Shown: positions 1 to 7,088 of the stretch, piece after piece | Numbering within the stretch: the stretch's first letter is position 1 | Layout: each line of letters opens with the position of its first letter | Assembly (NCBI GenBank): GCA_021808985.1 | Contig: JAKBAQ010000081.1 | Span: 1 to 10,740, forward strand | Direction of reading: 5' to 3' | Origin: Pseudomonadota bacterium | GTDB lineage: Bacteria; Pseudomonadota; Alphaproteobacteria; Acetobacterales; Acetobacteraceae | DNA length: 10,740 bases | Position numbers and translations under genes: made by a program | The notes under the pieces: generated by a model | Databases searched by the model: none | The model's input: the letters and a program-made list of their open reading frames with translations, nothing else | What the model was told of the DNA's origin: nothing

Positions 1-1151
1 TGCCGGGGATCACCACCCCCTATACCGGCCGGGGGATCGACATGGTGATCCTGCGTGAGAACGTCGAGGACGTCTATGCCGGCATCGAGCATATGCAGAC
101 CACCACGGTCGCCCAATGCCTCAAGCTGATGACAGCACCAGGCTGTGAGCGCATCATCCGCGCCGCCTACGGCCTGGCCCTGGCCGAGGAGCGCAAAAAA
201 GTCACCACCGCCACCAAGGCGAACATCATGAAGCTCACCGAGGGGCTGATGAAGCGCGTCGCCGAAATGGTGGCCCCTGAATTCCCCACCCTCAAATCCG
301 ACCATATCATCATCGATAATTGCGCCCACCAGCTCGTCATCAAGCCCGAGGCCTTCGATGTCATCGTCACCTCGAACATGAACGGCGACATCATCTCAGA
401 CCTCGCGGCCGGCCTGGTCGGCGGCCTGGGCATCGCCCCCTCCTCCAACCTGGGCGACCATGCCGCGATGTTCGAGGCCGTGCACGGCTCCGCGCCCGAC
501 ATCGCGGGCAAGGGCCTCGCCAACCCCACCGCCCTGCTCAGCGCCGCCATCATGCTGCTGCGCCATATCGGCGCGTTTGATGTCGCCACAACCATCGAGC
601 AGGCGCTCTTCATCACCCTGGCCGAGGGCAAGAACCTCACCGGCGATCTCTCGCCCCGCGGCCACGGCGTCGGCACCCATGCCTATACGGACCAAATCAT
701 CGCCAATCTCGGCCGCACCTCCAACCTGCCCTCGCGCGACTATAAAAAGCTCGAACTGAAAACCTGGCCCGAGCTCACCGCCCACAACGAGCCCAGCACG
801 CGCGAGCTGGTCGGGATTGACGTGTTCCTGGAAACCGACCTCGGCGCCGAGGAGCTTGGCAAGGCGCTGGAAGCCATCGCGCAGGACAGTCCCTTCACCC
901 TCAACGGCATCTCCAACCGCGGCGTGCAGGTCTACCCGCCCAATGAAGGCCAGCAAACCTTCCTGGTCGACCATTTCGCCAGCCGCTTCATGTTCAAGAA
1001 GCCAATCCCCCTCGCCGCCTCCAAATCCGAGGGCCAGCCCGAAATCAGCTATCTGGTGCAGCGCATCGGCGCGAAATTCACCTGGATGCATATCGAGAAG
1101 CTGCAACGCTTCAACGGCAAGGACGCCTTCGAGCGGCCTCAGGGCGCTTGA
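1..1151 (+). CDS. icd: Isocitrate dehydrogenase, Thermus/Rickettsia type, 5'-truncated by window edge
   Basis: TCA-cycle enzyme converting isocitrate to 2-oxoglutarate and CO2. The reading frame is already open at base 3, so the start lies outside; against Thermus IDH, recalled from memory, roughly 120 N-terminal residues are missing. Visible motifs are RENVEDVYAGIEH (substrate arginine and the catalytic tyrosine region), KANIMKLTEG (catalytic lysine), NMNGDIISDLAAG (metal-binding aspartates), and HGSAPDIAGKGLANP (cofactor loop). After the catalytic core comes the C-terminal extension typical of the longer Thermus-like enzymes (VGIDVFLETDL, ISNRGVQVYPP, FTWMHIEKLQRF), which the short E. coli form lacks. 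The cofactor loop carries Asp-Ile where NADP enzymes have Lys-Tyr, so NAD+ use is inferred. A hairpin terminator follows the TGA stop, so it is probably not cotranscribed with trpB. Isopropylmalate dehydrogenase is a homologous alternative, but the C-terminal extension argues against it. Confidence 0.93.
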   Translation, partial: PGITTPYTGRGIDMVILRENVEDVYAGIEHMQTTTVAQCLKLMTAPGCERIIRAAYGLALAEERKKVTTATKANIMKLTEGLMKRVAEMVAPEFPTLKSDHIIIDNCAHQLVIKPEAFDVIVTSNMNGDIISDLAAGLVGGLGIAPSSNLGDHAAMFEAVHGSAPDIAGKGLANPTALLSAAIMLLRHIGAFDVATTIEQALFITLAEGKNLTGDLSPRGHGVGTHAYTDQIIANLGRTSNLPSRDYKKLELKTWPELTAHNEPSTRELVGIDVFLETDLGAEELGKALEAIAQDSPFTLNGISNRGVQVYPPNEGQQTFLVDHFASRFMFKKPIPLAASKSEGQPEISYLVQRIGAKFTWMHIEKLQRFNGKDAFERPQGA

Positions 1152-1161
1152 GGTTTAAGGA

Positions 1162-1200
1162 GCCCTCTTCCACGCAAGGGAGAGGGCCGATTTGTTTCTG
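1162..1200 (+). terminator. Intrinsic terminator downstream of icd
   Basis: A 10-bp stem is formed by GCCCTCTTCC (1162-1171) and GGGAGAGGGC (1178-1187), with one T-G wobble and a six-base ACGCAA loop. A T-rich stretch (ATTTGTTTCT, 1190-1199) follows. It begins 11 bases after the icd stop codon, the expected place for a Rho-independent terminator. The T run is interrupted, so termination may be partial. Confidence 0.65.
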
Positions 1201-1244
1201 CCCCCCGGCCTTTATCCCGCTGCCTGGTTCGGCTAAAGCGGGGC

Positions 1245-2462
1245 ATGAACGAGATCATCCCCAATTCTTTGCGCAATGGCCCCGACGGGCGCGGCCGCTT
1301 CGGCGAATTCGGCGGGCGCTTCGTCGCCGAAACCCTGATGCCGCTGATCCTGGAACTGGAAGCCGCCTATGACTCGGCAAAAGCCGACCCCACCTTCCAG
1401 ACCGAGCTGGACTACTACCTGAAGCACTATGTCGGCCGCCCCAGCGCCCTCTGGTTCGCCGAACGGCTGAGCCGTGAGCTTGGCGGCGCCAAAATCTATT
1501 TCAAGCGCGACGAGCTGAACCACACCGGCGCGCACAAAATCAACAACTGCCTGGGCCAGATTTTGCTCGCCCGGCGGATGGGCAAAACCCGCATCATCGC
1601 TGAAACCGGCGCCGGCCAGCACGGTGTGGCCACCGCCACGGTCTGCGCGCTCTTCGGCCTGCCCTGCACCATCTACATGGGCGCGGTGGATGTGGAGCGC
1701 CAGAAGCCCAACGTATTCCGCATGAAGCTGCTGGGCGCCGAGGTCATCCCCGTCAGCTCCGGCGCCGGCACGCTCAAGGACGCGATGAACGACGCGATGC
1801 GCGACTGGGTGGCCAACGTGCGTGATACTTTCTACATCATCGGCACCGCCGCCGGCCCGCACCCCTACCCCGCGATGGTGCGAGACTTTCAATGCGTCAT
1901 CGGCAACGAGGCCAAGGCCCAGCTGCTGCAGGCCGAGGGCCGCCTGCCAAGCGTCGCCATCGCGGCCATCGGCGGCGGCAGCAACGCCATCGGGCTGTTC
2001 CACCCCTTCCTTGACGATGCCGCCGTCCGGCTGATCGGCGTTGAAGCCGCCGGGCACGGGCTCGATTCCGGCGCCCATGCCGCCAGCCTCAGCCGCGGCC
2101 GCCCCGGCGTGCTGCACGGCAACCGCACCTACCTGCTGCAAAACGAGGACGGGCAGATCCAGGAAGCCCACTCCATCTCCGCCGGGCTGGACTATCCGGG
2201 CATCGGCCCCGAGCATAGCTGGCTGCACGAGATCGGCCGCGTGGAATATGTCGCCATCACCGACCAGGAAGCCCTCGCCGCCTTCCAGCTCTGCACCCGC
2301 ACCGAGGGGATCATCCCCGCCCTGGAGCCGAGCCACGCGCTCGCGCATGTCGCCAAAATCGCCGGAAACATGAACAAGGATGAAATCGTGCTGATGAATC
2401 TCTGCGGCCGTGGCGACAAGGACATCTTCGCCGTGGCGCAGCATCTGGGGGTCTCGCTATGA
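1245..2462 (+). CDS. trpB: Tryptophan synthase beta chain
   Basis: PLP-dependent beta subunit of tryptophan synthase, condensing indole with L-serine to give tryptophan in the alpha2-beta2 complex. The 405 residues are the usual length. Family landmarks in order are GRFGEFGGRFVAET near the N-terminus, NHTGAHKINN with the PLP-binding lysine at about residue 98, ETGAGQHG with the catalytic glutamate at about 120, the phosphate-binding GGGSN at 243-247, and CGRGDKD near the C-terminus. The ATG at 1245 gives the conserved N-terminus; only a weak purine stretch (AAAGCGGGG) lies upstream. The stop overlaps the trpA start as ATGA, implying translational coupling. Upstream lies icd rather than trpF, which precedes trpB in many proteobacteria. 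No attenuator or leader peptide is evident in the 93-base gap from icd, and I could not place a convincing promoter. Confidence 0.98.
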   Translation: MNEIIPNSLRNGPDGRGRFGEFGGRFVAETLMPLILELEAAYDSAKADPTFQTELDYYLKHYVGRPSALWFAERLSRELGGAKIYFKRDELNHTGAHKINNCLGQILLARRMGKTRIIAETGAGQHGVATATVCALFGLPCTIYMGAVDVERQKPNVFRMKLLGAEVIPVSSGAGTLKDAMNDAMRDWVANVRDTFYIIGTAAGPHPYPAMVRDFQCVIGNEAKAQLLQAEGRLPSVAIAAIGGGSNAIGLFHPFLDDAAVRLIGVEAAGHGLDSGAHAASLSRGRPGVLHGNRTYLLQNEDGQIQEAHSISAGLDYPGIGPEHSWLHEIGRVEYVAITDQEALAAFQLCTRTEGIIPALEPSHALAHVAKIAGNMNKDEIVLMNLCGRGDKDIFAVAQHLGVSL

Positions 2463-3271
2463 GCCGTATCGCCGGCACATTCGCCGCCCTGCGGGAAGCA
2501 GGCCGCGCGGCGCTCATCCCCTTCGTCGAAGCCTATGACCCCAACCGCGAAACCTCCCTGGCGCTGCTGCGCGGCATGGCTGAAAACGGGGCTGACATCA
2601 TCGAAATCGGCGTCCCCTTCACCGACCCCATGGCCGATGGCCCCACCATCCAGGCCGCCGGCCGCCGCGCGCTGGAGGCCGGCGCCAGCCTTGCCGGCGT
2701 GCTCGGCCTGGTGCGTGAGTTCCGCGCCGGCAACACCCACACCCCCCTGGTGCTGATGGGCTATCTCAACCCCATCCTCTCCTACGGCGTGGCCCGCTTC
2801 TGCGCCGATGCCGCCACCGCCGGCGTCGACGGGCTGATCGTGGTCGACCTGCCGACCGAGGAAGCGGATTTGCTCCTGCCGGATGCCGCGAAAAACGAGC
2901 TGGACGTCATCCGCCTCATCGCCCCCACAACATCTGACGCACGGCTCCCCCTGGTCCTCGCCGGCTCATCCGGCTTTGTCTATTATGTCAGCATCACCGG
3001 CATCACCGGCACCCGCACCGCCTCCGCGGCCGATCTGGCGCGCGATATTCCCCGCATCCGCGCCGCCACCAATCTGCCCATCGCGGTCGGCTTCGGCGTG
3101 CGCACGCCCGAGCAGGCCGCCGTGGTCGCCCGCCATGCTGACGCGGCAATCGTCGCCTCCGCCCTCATCGAAACCCTGTGCAAGCACGACGTCGCGGCCG
3201 TCCTGGCCGATGTCGCGGCCCTTTCCGCAGGCATCCGCGTCGCCAGGCAACCCCACGCCGATCAGGCCTAA
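2459..3271 (+). CDS. trpA: Tryptophan synthase alpha chain
   Basis: Alpha subunit of tryptophan synthase, a TIM-barrel lyase that cleaves indole-3-glycerol phosphate to indole and glyceraldehyde 3-phosphate; indole passes to TrpB. The 270 residues are normal length. The signature IEIGVPFTDPMADG carries the two catalytic acids at about Glu49 and Asp60. The active-site loop appears as YYVSITGITGTRTAS, and the phosphate-binding end of the barrel as VGFGVRTPEQA. The start overlaps the trpB stop by four bases. One oddity: the first barrel strand reads FVEAYDP where the family usually has FVTAGDP or FVTLGDP. The remainder is orthodox, so activity is expected. It is the last recognisable trp gene here; a 71-base gap separates it from the next gene. 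Confidence 0.98.
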   Translation: MSRIAGTFAALREAGRAALIPFVEAYDPNRETSLALLRGMAENGADIIEIGVPFTDPMADGPTIQAAGRRALEAGASLAGVLGLVREFRAGNTHTPLVLMGYLNPILSYGVARFCADAATAGVDGLIVVDLPTEEADLLLPDAAKNELDVIRLIAPTTSDARLPLVLAGSSGFVYYVSITGITGTRTASAADLARDIPRIRAATNLPIAVGFGVRTPEQAAVVARHADAAIVASALIETLCKHDVAAVLADVAALSAGIRVARQPHADQA

Positions 3272-3342
3272 CCGCCCCCCGGCTCTTGACCATCCGGCCA
3301 GGATGCGCGCTCATCGGGGCCACCAACCCCGAGGAGAAAATC

Positions 3343-3840
3343 ATGCGGAACAGCACATTCGGCTTCGCCTCCCTGTCCCTCGTCGCGCTCGGCCTCCTGG
3401 CCGCGCCGGCATCGGCGCAACTCTCCAGCGTATTGCAGGGCGCCGTGGGCGGCGGCCAGAGCGGCCCGGCCGCATCCGGCATGGGCAGCATGTCCAACAT
3501 GGGCGGCATGAGCAGCGGCCTCGGCGCCAATATGGGCGCGGGCATGGGCATGCCCTCCCTCAGCGCCGCGCCGCCGTCAAACGTCGCCGGCCTTCTGCAA
3601 TATTGCATCCAGAACAACTATCTCGGCGGCGTCTCCGCCTCCTCGGCATCCTCCGTGCGGCAATCGCTGCTCAGCAAATACACCGGCTCCGCGTCTGACA
3701 GCGGCTACGCCTCCGGCAGCAACGGCATGCTCGATACCGGCAACGGCAACTCCTTCAGCCTCGGCGGCACCGGGCTAAAGGCGCAGCTCACCCAAAAAAT
3801 CTGCGCCCAGGTCCTGCAACACGCGCAATCCATGCTCTAA
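3343..3840 (+). CDS. Secreted DUF2501 (YjjA-like) family protein
   Basis: Predicted exported protein of 165 residues with no established function. The ATG at 3343 follows a strong GAGGAG site at 3331-3336. It begins with a classical signal peptide (charged MRN, a hydrophobic run, then APASA and predicted cleavage before Gln26). Starts further upstream would destroy that signal, so I reject them. Next comes a glycine/methionine/serine-rich stretch (about residues 36-72, with GMGSMSNMGGMSSG), then a C-terminal part with LLQYCIQNNYLGG and LTQKICAQVLQHAQ. That pattern resembles DUF2501, of which E. coli YjjA is a member. It contains two cysteines (88 and 154) that could pair after export. A short CGGGG/CCCCG hairpin (3315-3331) abuts the ribosome-binding site. 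Separate transcription from trpA is possible, but I found no clear promoter. Confidence 0.8.
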   Translation: MRNSTFGFASLSLVALGLLAAPASAQLSSVLQGAVGGGQSGPAASGMGSMSNMGGMSSGLGANMGAGMGMPSLSAAPPSNVAGLLQYCIQNNYLGGVSASSASSVRQSLLSKYTGSASDSGYASGSNGMLDTGNGNSFSLGGTGLKAQLTQKICAQVLQHAQSML

Positions 3841-3872
3841 GAGTTTTTTTAAACCTTCTCCCTTACAACAAA

Positions 3873-4020
3873 TTGAAATTATTAAAAGTTTTTGCGGGGT
3901 TTGGGGAGCTTTTTACAAAAAGCTCCCCAAGATCCTGGCCCTTTTTTGCAAAAAAGGGCCAGACCCCAAAAAACTTTTGAGAATTATCCTGAATATTCTT
4001 GAAGAGACTTGTAAGCCTCT
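3873..4020 (+). repeat. Structured intergenic repeat, copy 1 (three-way junction plus edge hairpin)
   Basis: An AT-rich element between two convergent genes. An outer stem pairs 3877-3900 with 3963-3985, with a few mismatches. Inside are two perfect inverted repeats: hairpin A at 3901-3930 (14-bp arms, two-base loop) and hairpin B at 3935-3962 (28-base perfect palindrome centred on TTTTTTGCAAAAAA), joined by the four-base linker GATC. A fourth imperfect hairpin lies at 4003-4020. A second copy occurs inverted at 9999-10150. Aligned without gaps, 3873-4009 and the complement of 10150-10014 differ at about ten of 137 positions by hand count. The T run of each hairpin is in its 5' arm, so these are not standard T-tailed terminators. 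No protein is encoded. It could be a non-autonomous mobile palindrome, a transcript-end structure or both. Confidence 0.85.
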
Positions 4021-4026
4021 CCGGCT

Positions 4027-4602
4027 TTAGTTCTGGCCGTTATTGTTCGGCCAGTGCCACGGGCTCTGCTGCTGCTGCTGCCCGTCACCCGGCCCTGGCC
4101 CCGGCGGACGCGGCTGCGGCGCCTGCGGTGGTCTCTGCCCCTGCCAGTTCCCGCCCGGTTGCGGCGGTGGTGGCGGCGCGCCGCCATTATCCCGTTGCTG
4201 CCCTTGCCAGTTGCCACCCGGCAGCGGCTGCGGCTGCGGCGGCCTCTGCCCTTGCCAATTGCCGCCCGGCTGCGGCTGCGGCGGCCTCTGGCCCTGCCAG
4301 TTGCCACCTGGCGGCGGCGGCGGCGGGCCGCCATGGTCCCGCTGCTGCCCCTGCCAGTTGCCGCCCGGCGGCGGCGGCGGCCGCCCGCCGTCATTATAAT
4401 TCTGGTCATGCCCCTCATACCCACCGCCGCCGATCACAATGCCCGGCGGCGGCGCATAAACAGGGGCGGACTGATAATAATCAGGCTGCGGCGCATACCC
4501 GCCGCCGCCATAATACCCGCTGCCGCCATAGCCGCTTTCGCCGCTATAAACACAGCCGGTCAAACCGAGGGAAAGCACCGTGGAGATGAGGATTTTTTTC
4601 AT
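4027..4602 (-). CDS. Proline/glycine-rich repeat lipoprotein
   Basis: A predicted lipoprotein of about 191 residues and unknown function. The N-terminus is MKKILISTVLSLGLTGC, a short signal ending in a lipobox (LTGC), so lipidation and membrane anchoring are inferred. An ATG three codons upstream (4611) is also in frame, but AGGAA would then touch the start codon; from the ATG at 4602 the same AGGAA sits nine bases away, so I prefer 4602. The mature part opens with a Gly/Tyr-rich region (GYGGSGYYGGGGY), followed by five PGGNWQGQ units separated by polyproline or PQPQ linkers, then a glutamine run and an Asn-rich tail. No enzymatic motif is visible; a disordered envelope or surface role is conceivable. 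It converges on the DUF2501 gene, with the structured repeat between them. Confidence 0.72.
   Translation of the reverse strand: MKKILISTVLSLGLTGCVYSGESGYGGSGYYGGGGYAPQPDYYQSAPVYAPPPGIVIGGGGYEGHDQNYNDGGRPPPPPGGNWQGQQRDHGGPPPPPPGGNWQGQRPPQPQPGGNWQGQRPPQPQPLPGGNWQGQQRDNGGAPPPPPQPGGNWQGQRPPQAPQPRPPGPGPGDGQQQQQSPWHWPNNNGQN
4141..4380 (-). repeat. Five in-frame repeats encoding PGGNWQGQ
   Basis: Five copies of a sequence like CTGCCAGTTGCCGCCCGG (plus-strand reading) begin near 4141, 4203, 4251, 4294 and 4351. Each encodes PGGNWQGQ on the minus strand. Spacing varies from about 43 to 62 bases because the proline-rich linkers differ in length. A separate run of five CTG triplets (about 4066-4080) encodes polyglutamine. 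Such arrays can change copy number by slippage or recombination without breaking the frame. Confidence 0.8.
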
Positions 4603-4705
4603 GATGGTCATTTCCTATACCCGCAACATGGCATCATTACGGCGCCAGCCCGAATCTCGATGAACCGCCTCCCGCCACCTTCATCCGCCGTCGCGGCGTT
4701 TCACC

Positions 4706-5467
4706 CTAACGCAATCCCCAGGCATAGAAAACCGGATTCTCCCACCCCGGCTTGCCGTAGCGCAGCGGTGTCCCCTCGGCGGTGAGCACACCCCCCCCCG
4801 CGGCTTCCAGCACCGCCTGCGGCGCGGCGGTGTCCCACTCCATGGTGCGCCCCAGGCGGGGGTAAAAATCCGCCACCCCCTCCGCCAGCCGCAAAAACTT
4901 CAGCGCCGAGCCGATATTGGTGAGCATCGCCACATCATAACGCGCCAGCAGCGCCGCCAGCGCCGGATCATCGGCATAATGGCGCGAGGCGAACACGGTC
5001 AGCCCCTGCGGCGGCGGTCGCCGGGCATGAATCCGCTCAACCGCGCCGCCGCGCCGCCGCCACGCGCCCTGCCCCACCAGCCCATAATGAATTTCCCCGA
5101 AAGCCGGCGAGCCAACCGCCCCCAAAACCGGCGCCCCATCGCGTATCAGCCCGATATTCACCGCGAACTCCCGCCGCCCGGCGGCGAATTCGCGGGTCCC
5201 ATCCAGCGGGTCCACCAGCCAGTATTCCCGCGCCACGGCGCCGCCGCGCCCCGCCGCCATCTCCTCCTCGGCGATCACGGGGATATGCGCCGCCGCCTCC
5301 CGCAACCCCCGCACGATAATCGCCTCGGCCTGAATATCCGCCACCGTCACCGGCGTCTCATCCGCCTTCGCATCCACGCTGAACCCCGCCGCGCGGATCT
5401 CCATAATCCTCTCAGCCGCCCGGGCGGTCAGTAAAACGGCAAGCTCCAGCAGGTCATGGTCATTCAT
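4706..5467 (-). CDS. cysQ: 3'(2'),5'-bisphosphate nucleotidase, CysQ-type
   Basis: Member of the inositol-monophosphatase/FIG superfamily, expected to hydrolyse 3'-phosphoadenosine 5'-phosphate (PAP) to AMP and so remove the by-product of sulfate assimilation. From the ATG at 5467 it has 253 residues, typical for CysQ. Metal-binding landmarks are ETPVTVAD (about 37-44), IAEEE (65-69), WLVDPLDGT (83-91) and MEWDTAAPQAVLEAAGG (209-225). The stretch NIGSALKFLRLAEGVADFYPR matches the CysQ subgroup better than plain inositol monophosphatases. The frame stays open upstream to 5596, but that would overlap pepA and add a non-conserved leader, so I chose 5467; its ribosome-binding site is weak. It diverges from pepA across a 92-base gap. 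No sulfate-assimilation gene is adjacent, so the CysQ assignment rests on sequence alone. Confidence 0.9.
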   Translation of the reverse strand: MNDHDLLELAVLLTARAAERIMEIRAAGFSVDAKADETPVTVADIQAEAIIVRGLREAAAHIPVIAEEEMAAGRGGAVAREYWLVDPLDGTREFAAGRREFAVNIGLIRDGAPVLGAVGSPAFGEIHYGLVGQGAWRRRGGAVERIHARRPPPQGLTVFASRHYADDPALAALLARYDVAMLTNIGSALKFLRLAEGVADFYPRLGRTMEWDTAAPQAVLEAAGGGVLTAEGTPLRYGKPGWENPVFYAWGLR

Positions 5468-5559
5468 GCCACCACATCTAGCCCCAGCGCGGGTGCTGGC
5501 CAAGCCGCGCAAAACAGCTATGGTCGCCAACAGATCGCATGACAAAAGGGGAAGCCGGA
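5468..5559. promoter_or_regulatory. Divergent spacer between cysQ and pepA
   Basis: This 92-base gap must hold the start signals of both divergent genes. On the minus strand TTGTCA (5535-5540), followed 17 bases later by CATAGC (5512-5517), is a possible cysQ promoter with a weak -10. Toward pepA, TATGGT (5519-5524) could be a -10, but no good -35 matches it. I see no operator palindrome. Confidence 0.3.
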
Positions 5560-7086
5560 ATGCTGGATATCGCGTTTGCCAAAGCCGTGTTGCCAAAAAC
5601 CGGCGTCGTGGTGGTGCCGCTGGCCGAGGGCGCGGCGCTCAGCGGCCAGGCCCTGGCGCTGGACAAAGCCTGCGCCGGCGCGCTCAAGCGGGCGATCGAC
5701 GCCGCCGCCTTCACCGGCAAAAAAGGCAGCCAGGTCAACCTTCCCGCCCCCACGGCCGGGCTGCGCCGCGTGCTGCTGCTGGGCACCGGCAAGGCCGGCG
5801 CGCTCACCCCCCGCCGCGCCGAGGAACTGGGCGGCGCGCTCGCCGCCGCCCTGGCGCGGGAGAGCGAGGCCCTCCTCCTGGCCGAGGACCTCTCCCCCCC
5901 GCTCGCCGCCCACCTCGCCCTCGGCGCCCGGCTGCGCGCCTATAAGTTCGAGAAATACCGCACCACGCTGGAGGATGACGAAAAGGCCAGGCTCGCCAAG
6001 CTCACCATCCTGGGCGCTGACCCCGCCAAATCCCGCGCCGCCTACACCCCCCTCGCCGCCGTGGCCGAGGGCGTGGAACTCACCCGAGACCTGGTAACCG
6101 AGCCCGCCAACGTGCTCTACCCGGCGGAATTCGCCACGCGCCTCGAGGGCCTGAAGAAACTCGGCCTGAAAATCGAGGTGTTTGACCGCAAGGCCCTGGA
6201 GAAACTCGGCTTCGGCTCGATGCTGAGCGTCAGCTGGGGCAGCGCGCGCGAGCCGCGCATGGTGGTGCTGCAATGGCTGGGCGCCTCGGGCGCCACCGGC
6301 GCCGAGGGCAAGAAGCCGAAAAAGCCGAAAGCCCCCATCGCCTTCATCGGCAAGGGCGTCACCTTCGATTCCGGCGGCATCTCCATCAAGCCCGCCGCCG
6401 GCATGGAAGACATGAAATGGGACATGGCCGGCGCCGGCGCCGTCGCCGGGGTCATGGCGGCACTGGCCGGGCGCAAGGCCCGGGTGGACGCGATCGGCCT
6501 GGTCGGGCTGGTTGAGAACATGCCCTCCGGCAGCGCCGTGCGCCCGGGGGACGTGGTGAAAAGCTACTCAGGCCAGACCATCGAAATTCTCAACACGGAC
6601 GCCGAGGGCCGGCTCGTGCTGGCGGATGTCCTCTACTACGCGCAAGCGCGCTTCGCCCCCCGATACATGATCGACCTCGCAACCCTCACCGGCGCCATCA
6701 TCGTCGGCCTCGGCCATGAATATGCCGGCCTGTTCAGCAACAGCGACGAGCTGAGCGGCAAGCTCATCGCCGCCGGCCAGGCGGTCGGCGAGGAATTGTG
6801 GCGCATGCCCCTCGCCGCCCCCGGCGAAAGCTACGACAAAAACCTCAAATCCGCGATCGCCGACATGCAGAACATCGGCGGCGGCCGGGCCGGCGGCTCC
6901 ATCACCGCCGCGCAGTTCCTGCAGCGCTTCGTCAACGGCAAGCCCTGGGCGCATCTTGATATCGCGGGCATGGCCTGGGCCGCGAAGGACCTTCCCACCA
7001 CCCCCAAAGGCGCCACCGCCTACGGCGTCCGCCTGCTTGACCGCCTGGTCGCCGACCATTTCGAGGGCGACCCCGCCGCCCCATAA
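5560..7086 (+). CDS. pepA: Leucyl aminopeptidase (M17, PepA family)
   Basis: Cytosolic dimetal aminopeptidase that removes N-terminal residues from peptides; some PepA proteins also bind DNA, which cannot be judged here. The ATG at 5560 gives 508 residues and follows an AAAAGGGGAAG ribosome-binding sequence. An in-frame ATG at 5539 lacks such a site, so it is less likely. The C-terminal catalytic domain is complete: GKGVTFDSGGISIKP supplies Lys265, Asp270 and Lys277, MKWDMAGA supplies Asp288, and the signature NTDAEGRL supplies Asp347, Glu349 and Arg351. The positions correspond closely to the E. coli enzyme. The N-terminal domain (about 1-165) is alanine-rich and less conserved. A lysine/proline-rich insert (KKPKKPKAP, about 251-259) precedes the catalytic core. 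The stop lies two bases from the stop of the convergent 75-residue gene. Confidence 0.96.
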   Translation: MLDIAFAKAVLPKTGVVVVPLAEGAALSGQALALDKACAGALKRAIDAAAFTGKKGSQVNLPAPTAGLRRVLLLGTGKAGALTPRRAEELGGALAAALARESEALLLAEDLSPPLAAHLALGARLRAYKFEKYRTTLEDDEKARLAKLTILGADPAKSRAAYTPLAAVAEGVELTRDLVTEPANVLYPAEFATRLEGLKKLGLKIEVFDRKALEKLGFGSMLSVSWGSAREPRMVVLQWLGASGATGAEGKKPKKPKAPIAFIGKGVTFDSGGISIKPAAGMEDMKWDMAGAGAVAGVMAALAGRKARVDAIGLVGLVENMPSGSAVRPGDVVKSYSGQTIEILNTDAEGRLVLADVLYYAQARFAPRYMIDLATLTGAIIVGLGHEYAGLFSNSDELSGKLIAAGQAVGEELWRMPLAAPGESYDKNLKSAIADMQNIGGGRAGGSITAAQFLQRFVNGKPWAHLDIAGMAWAAKDLPTTPKGATAYGVRLLDRLVADHFEGDPAAP

Positions 7087-7088
7087 AT

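Noticed and set aside
396..1106. A 236-codon open frame antisense to icd
   Set aside because: The plus-strand frame encodes a well-conserved isocitrate dehydrogenase; the antisense product is low-complexity and has no supported start.
1148..1372. A 74-codon frame between icd and trpB
   Set aside because: It spans the icd terminator and runs into trpB in another frame; its AAGGAG-like upstream sequence alone is not enough.
1233..2444. A 403-codon open frame antisense to trpB
   Set aside because: It mirrors trpB across nearly its whole length, has no family motifs and arises from the GC-rich third positions of the real gene.
3901..3962. The two strong hairpins as ordinary Rho-independent terminators
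   Set aside because: The T runs are inside the 5' arms and no T tract follows either stem on either strand, so the standard model does not fit.
4686..4701. CGCCG-TCG-CGGCG-TTT hairpin after the cysQ stop
   Set aside because: The T tail is on the plus strand, whereas the adjacent genes are on the minus strand; it is too short to be convincing.
4054..4785. Long Arg/Leu-rich plus-strand frames across the lipoprotein gene
   Set aside because: They arise from the repetitive GC-rich DNA; only the minus-strand frame has a signal peptide, a lipobox and a ribosome-binding site.
5518..6273. A 251-codon open frame antisense to pepA
   Set aside because: Glycine-rich composition and lack of motifs mark it as a shadow of the high-GC pepA coding sequence.
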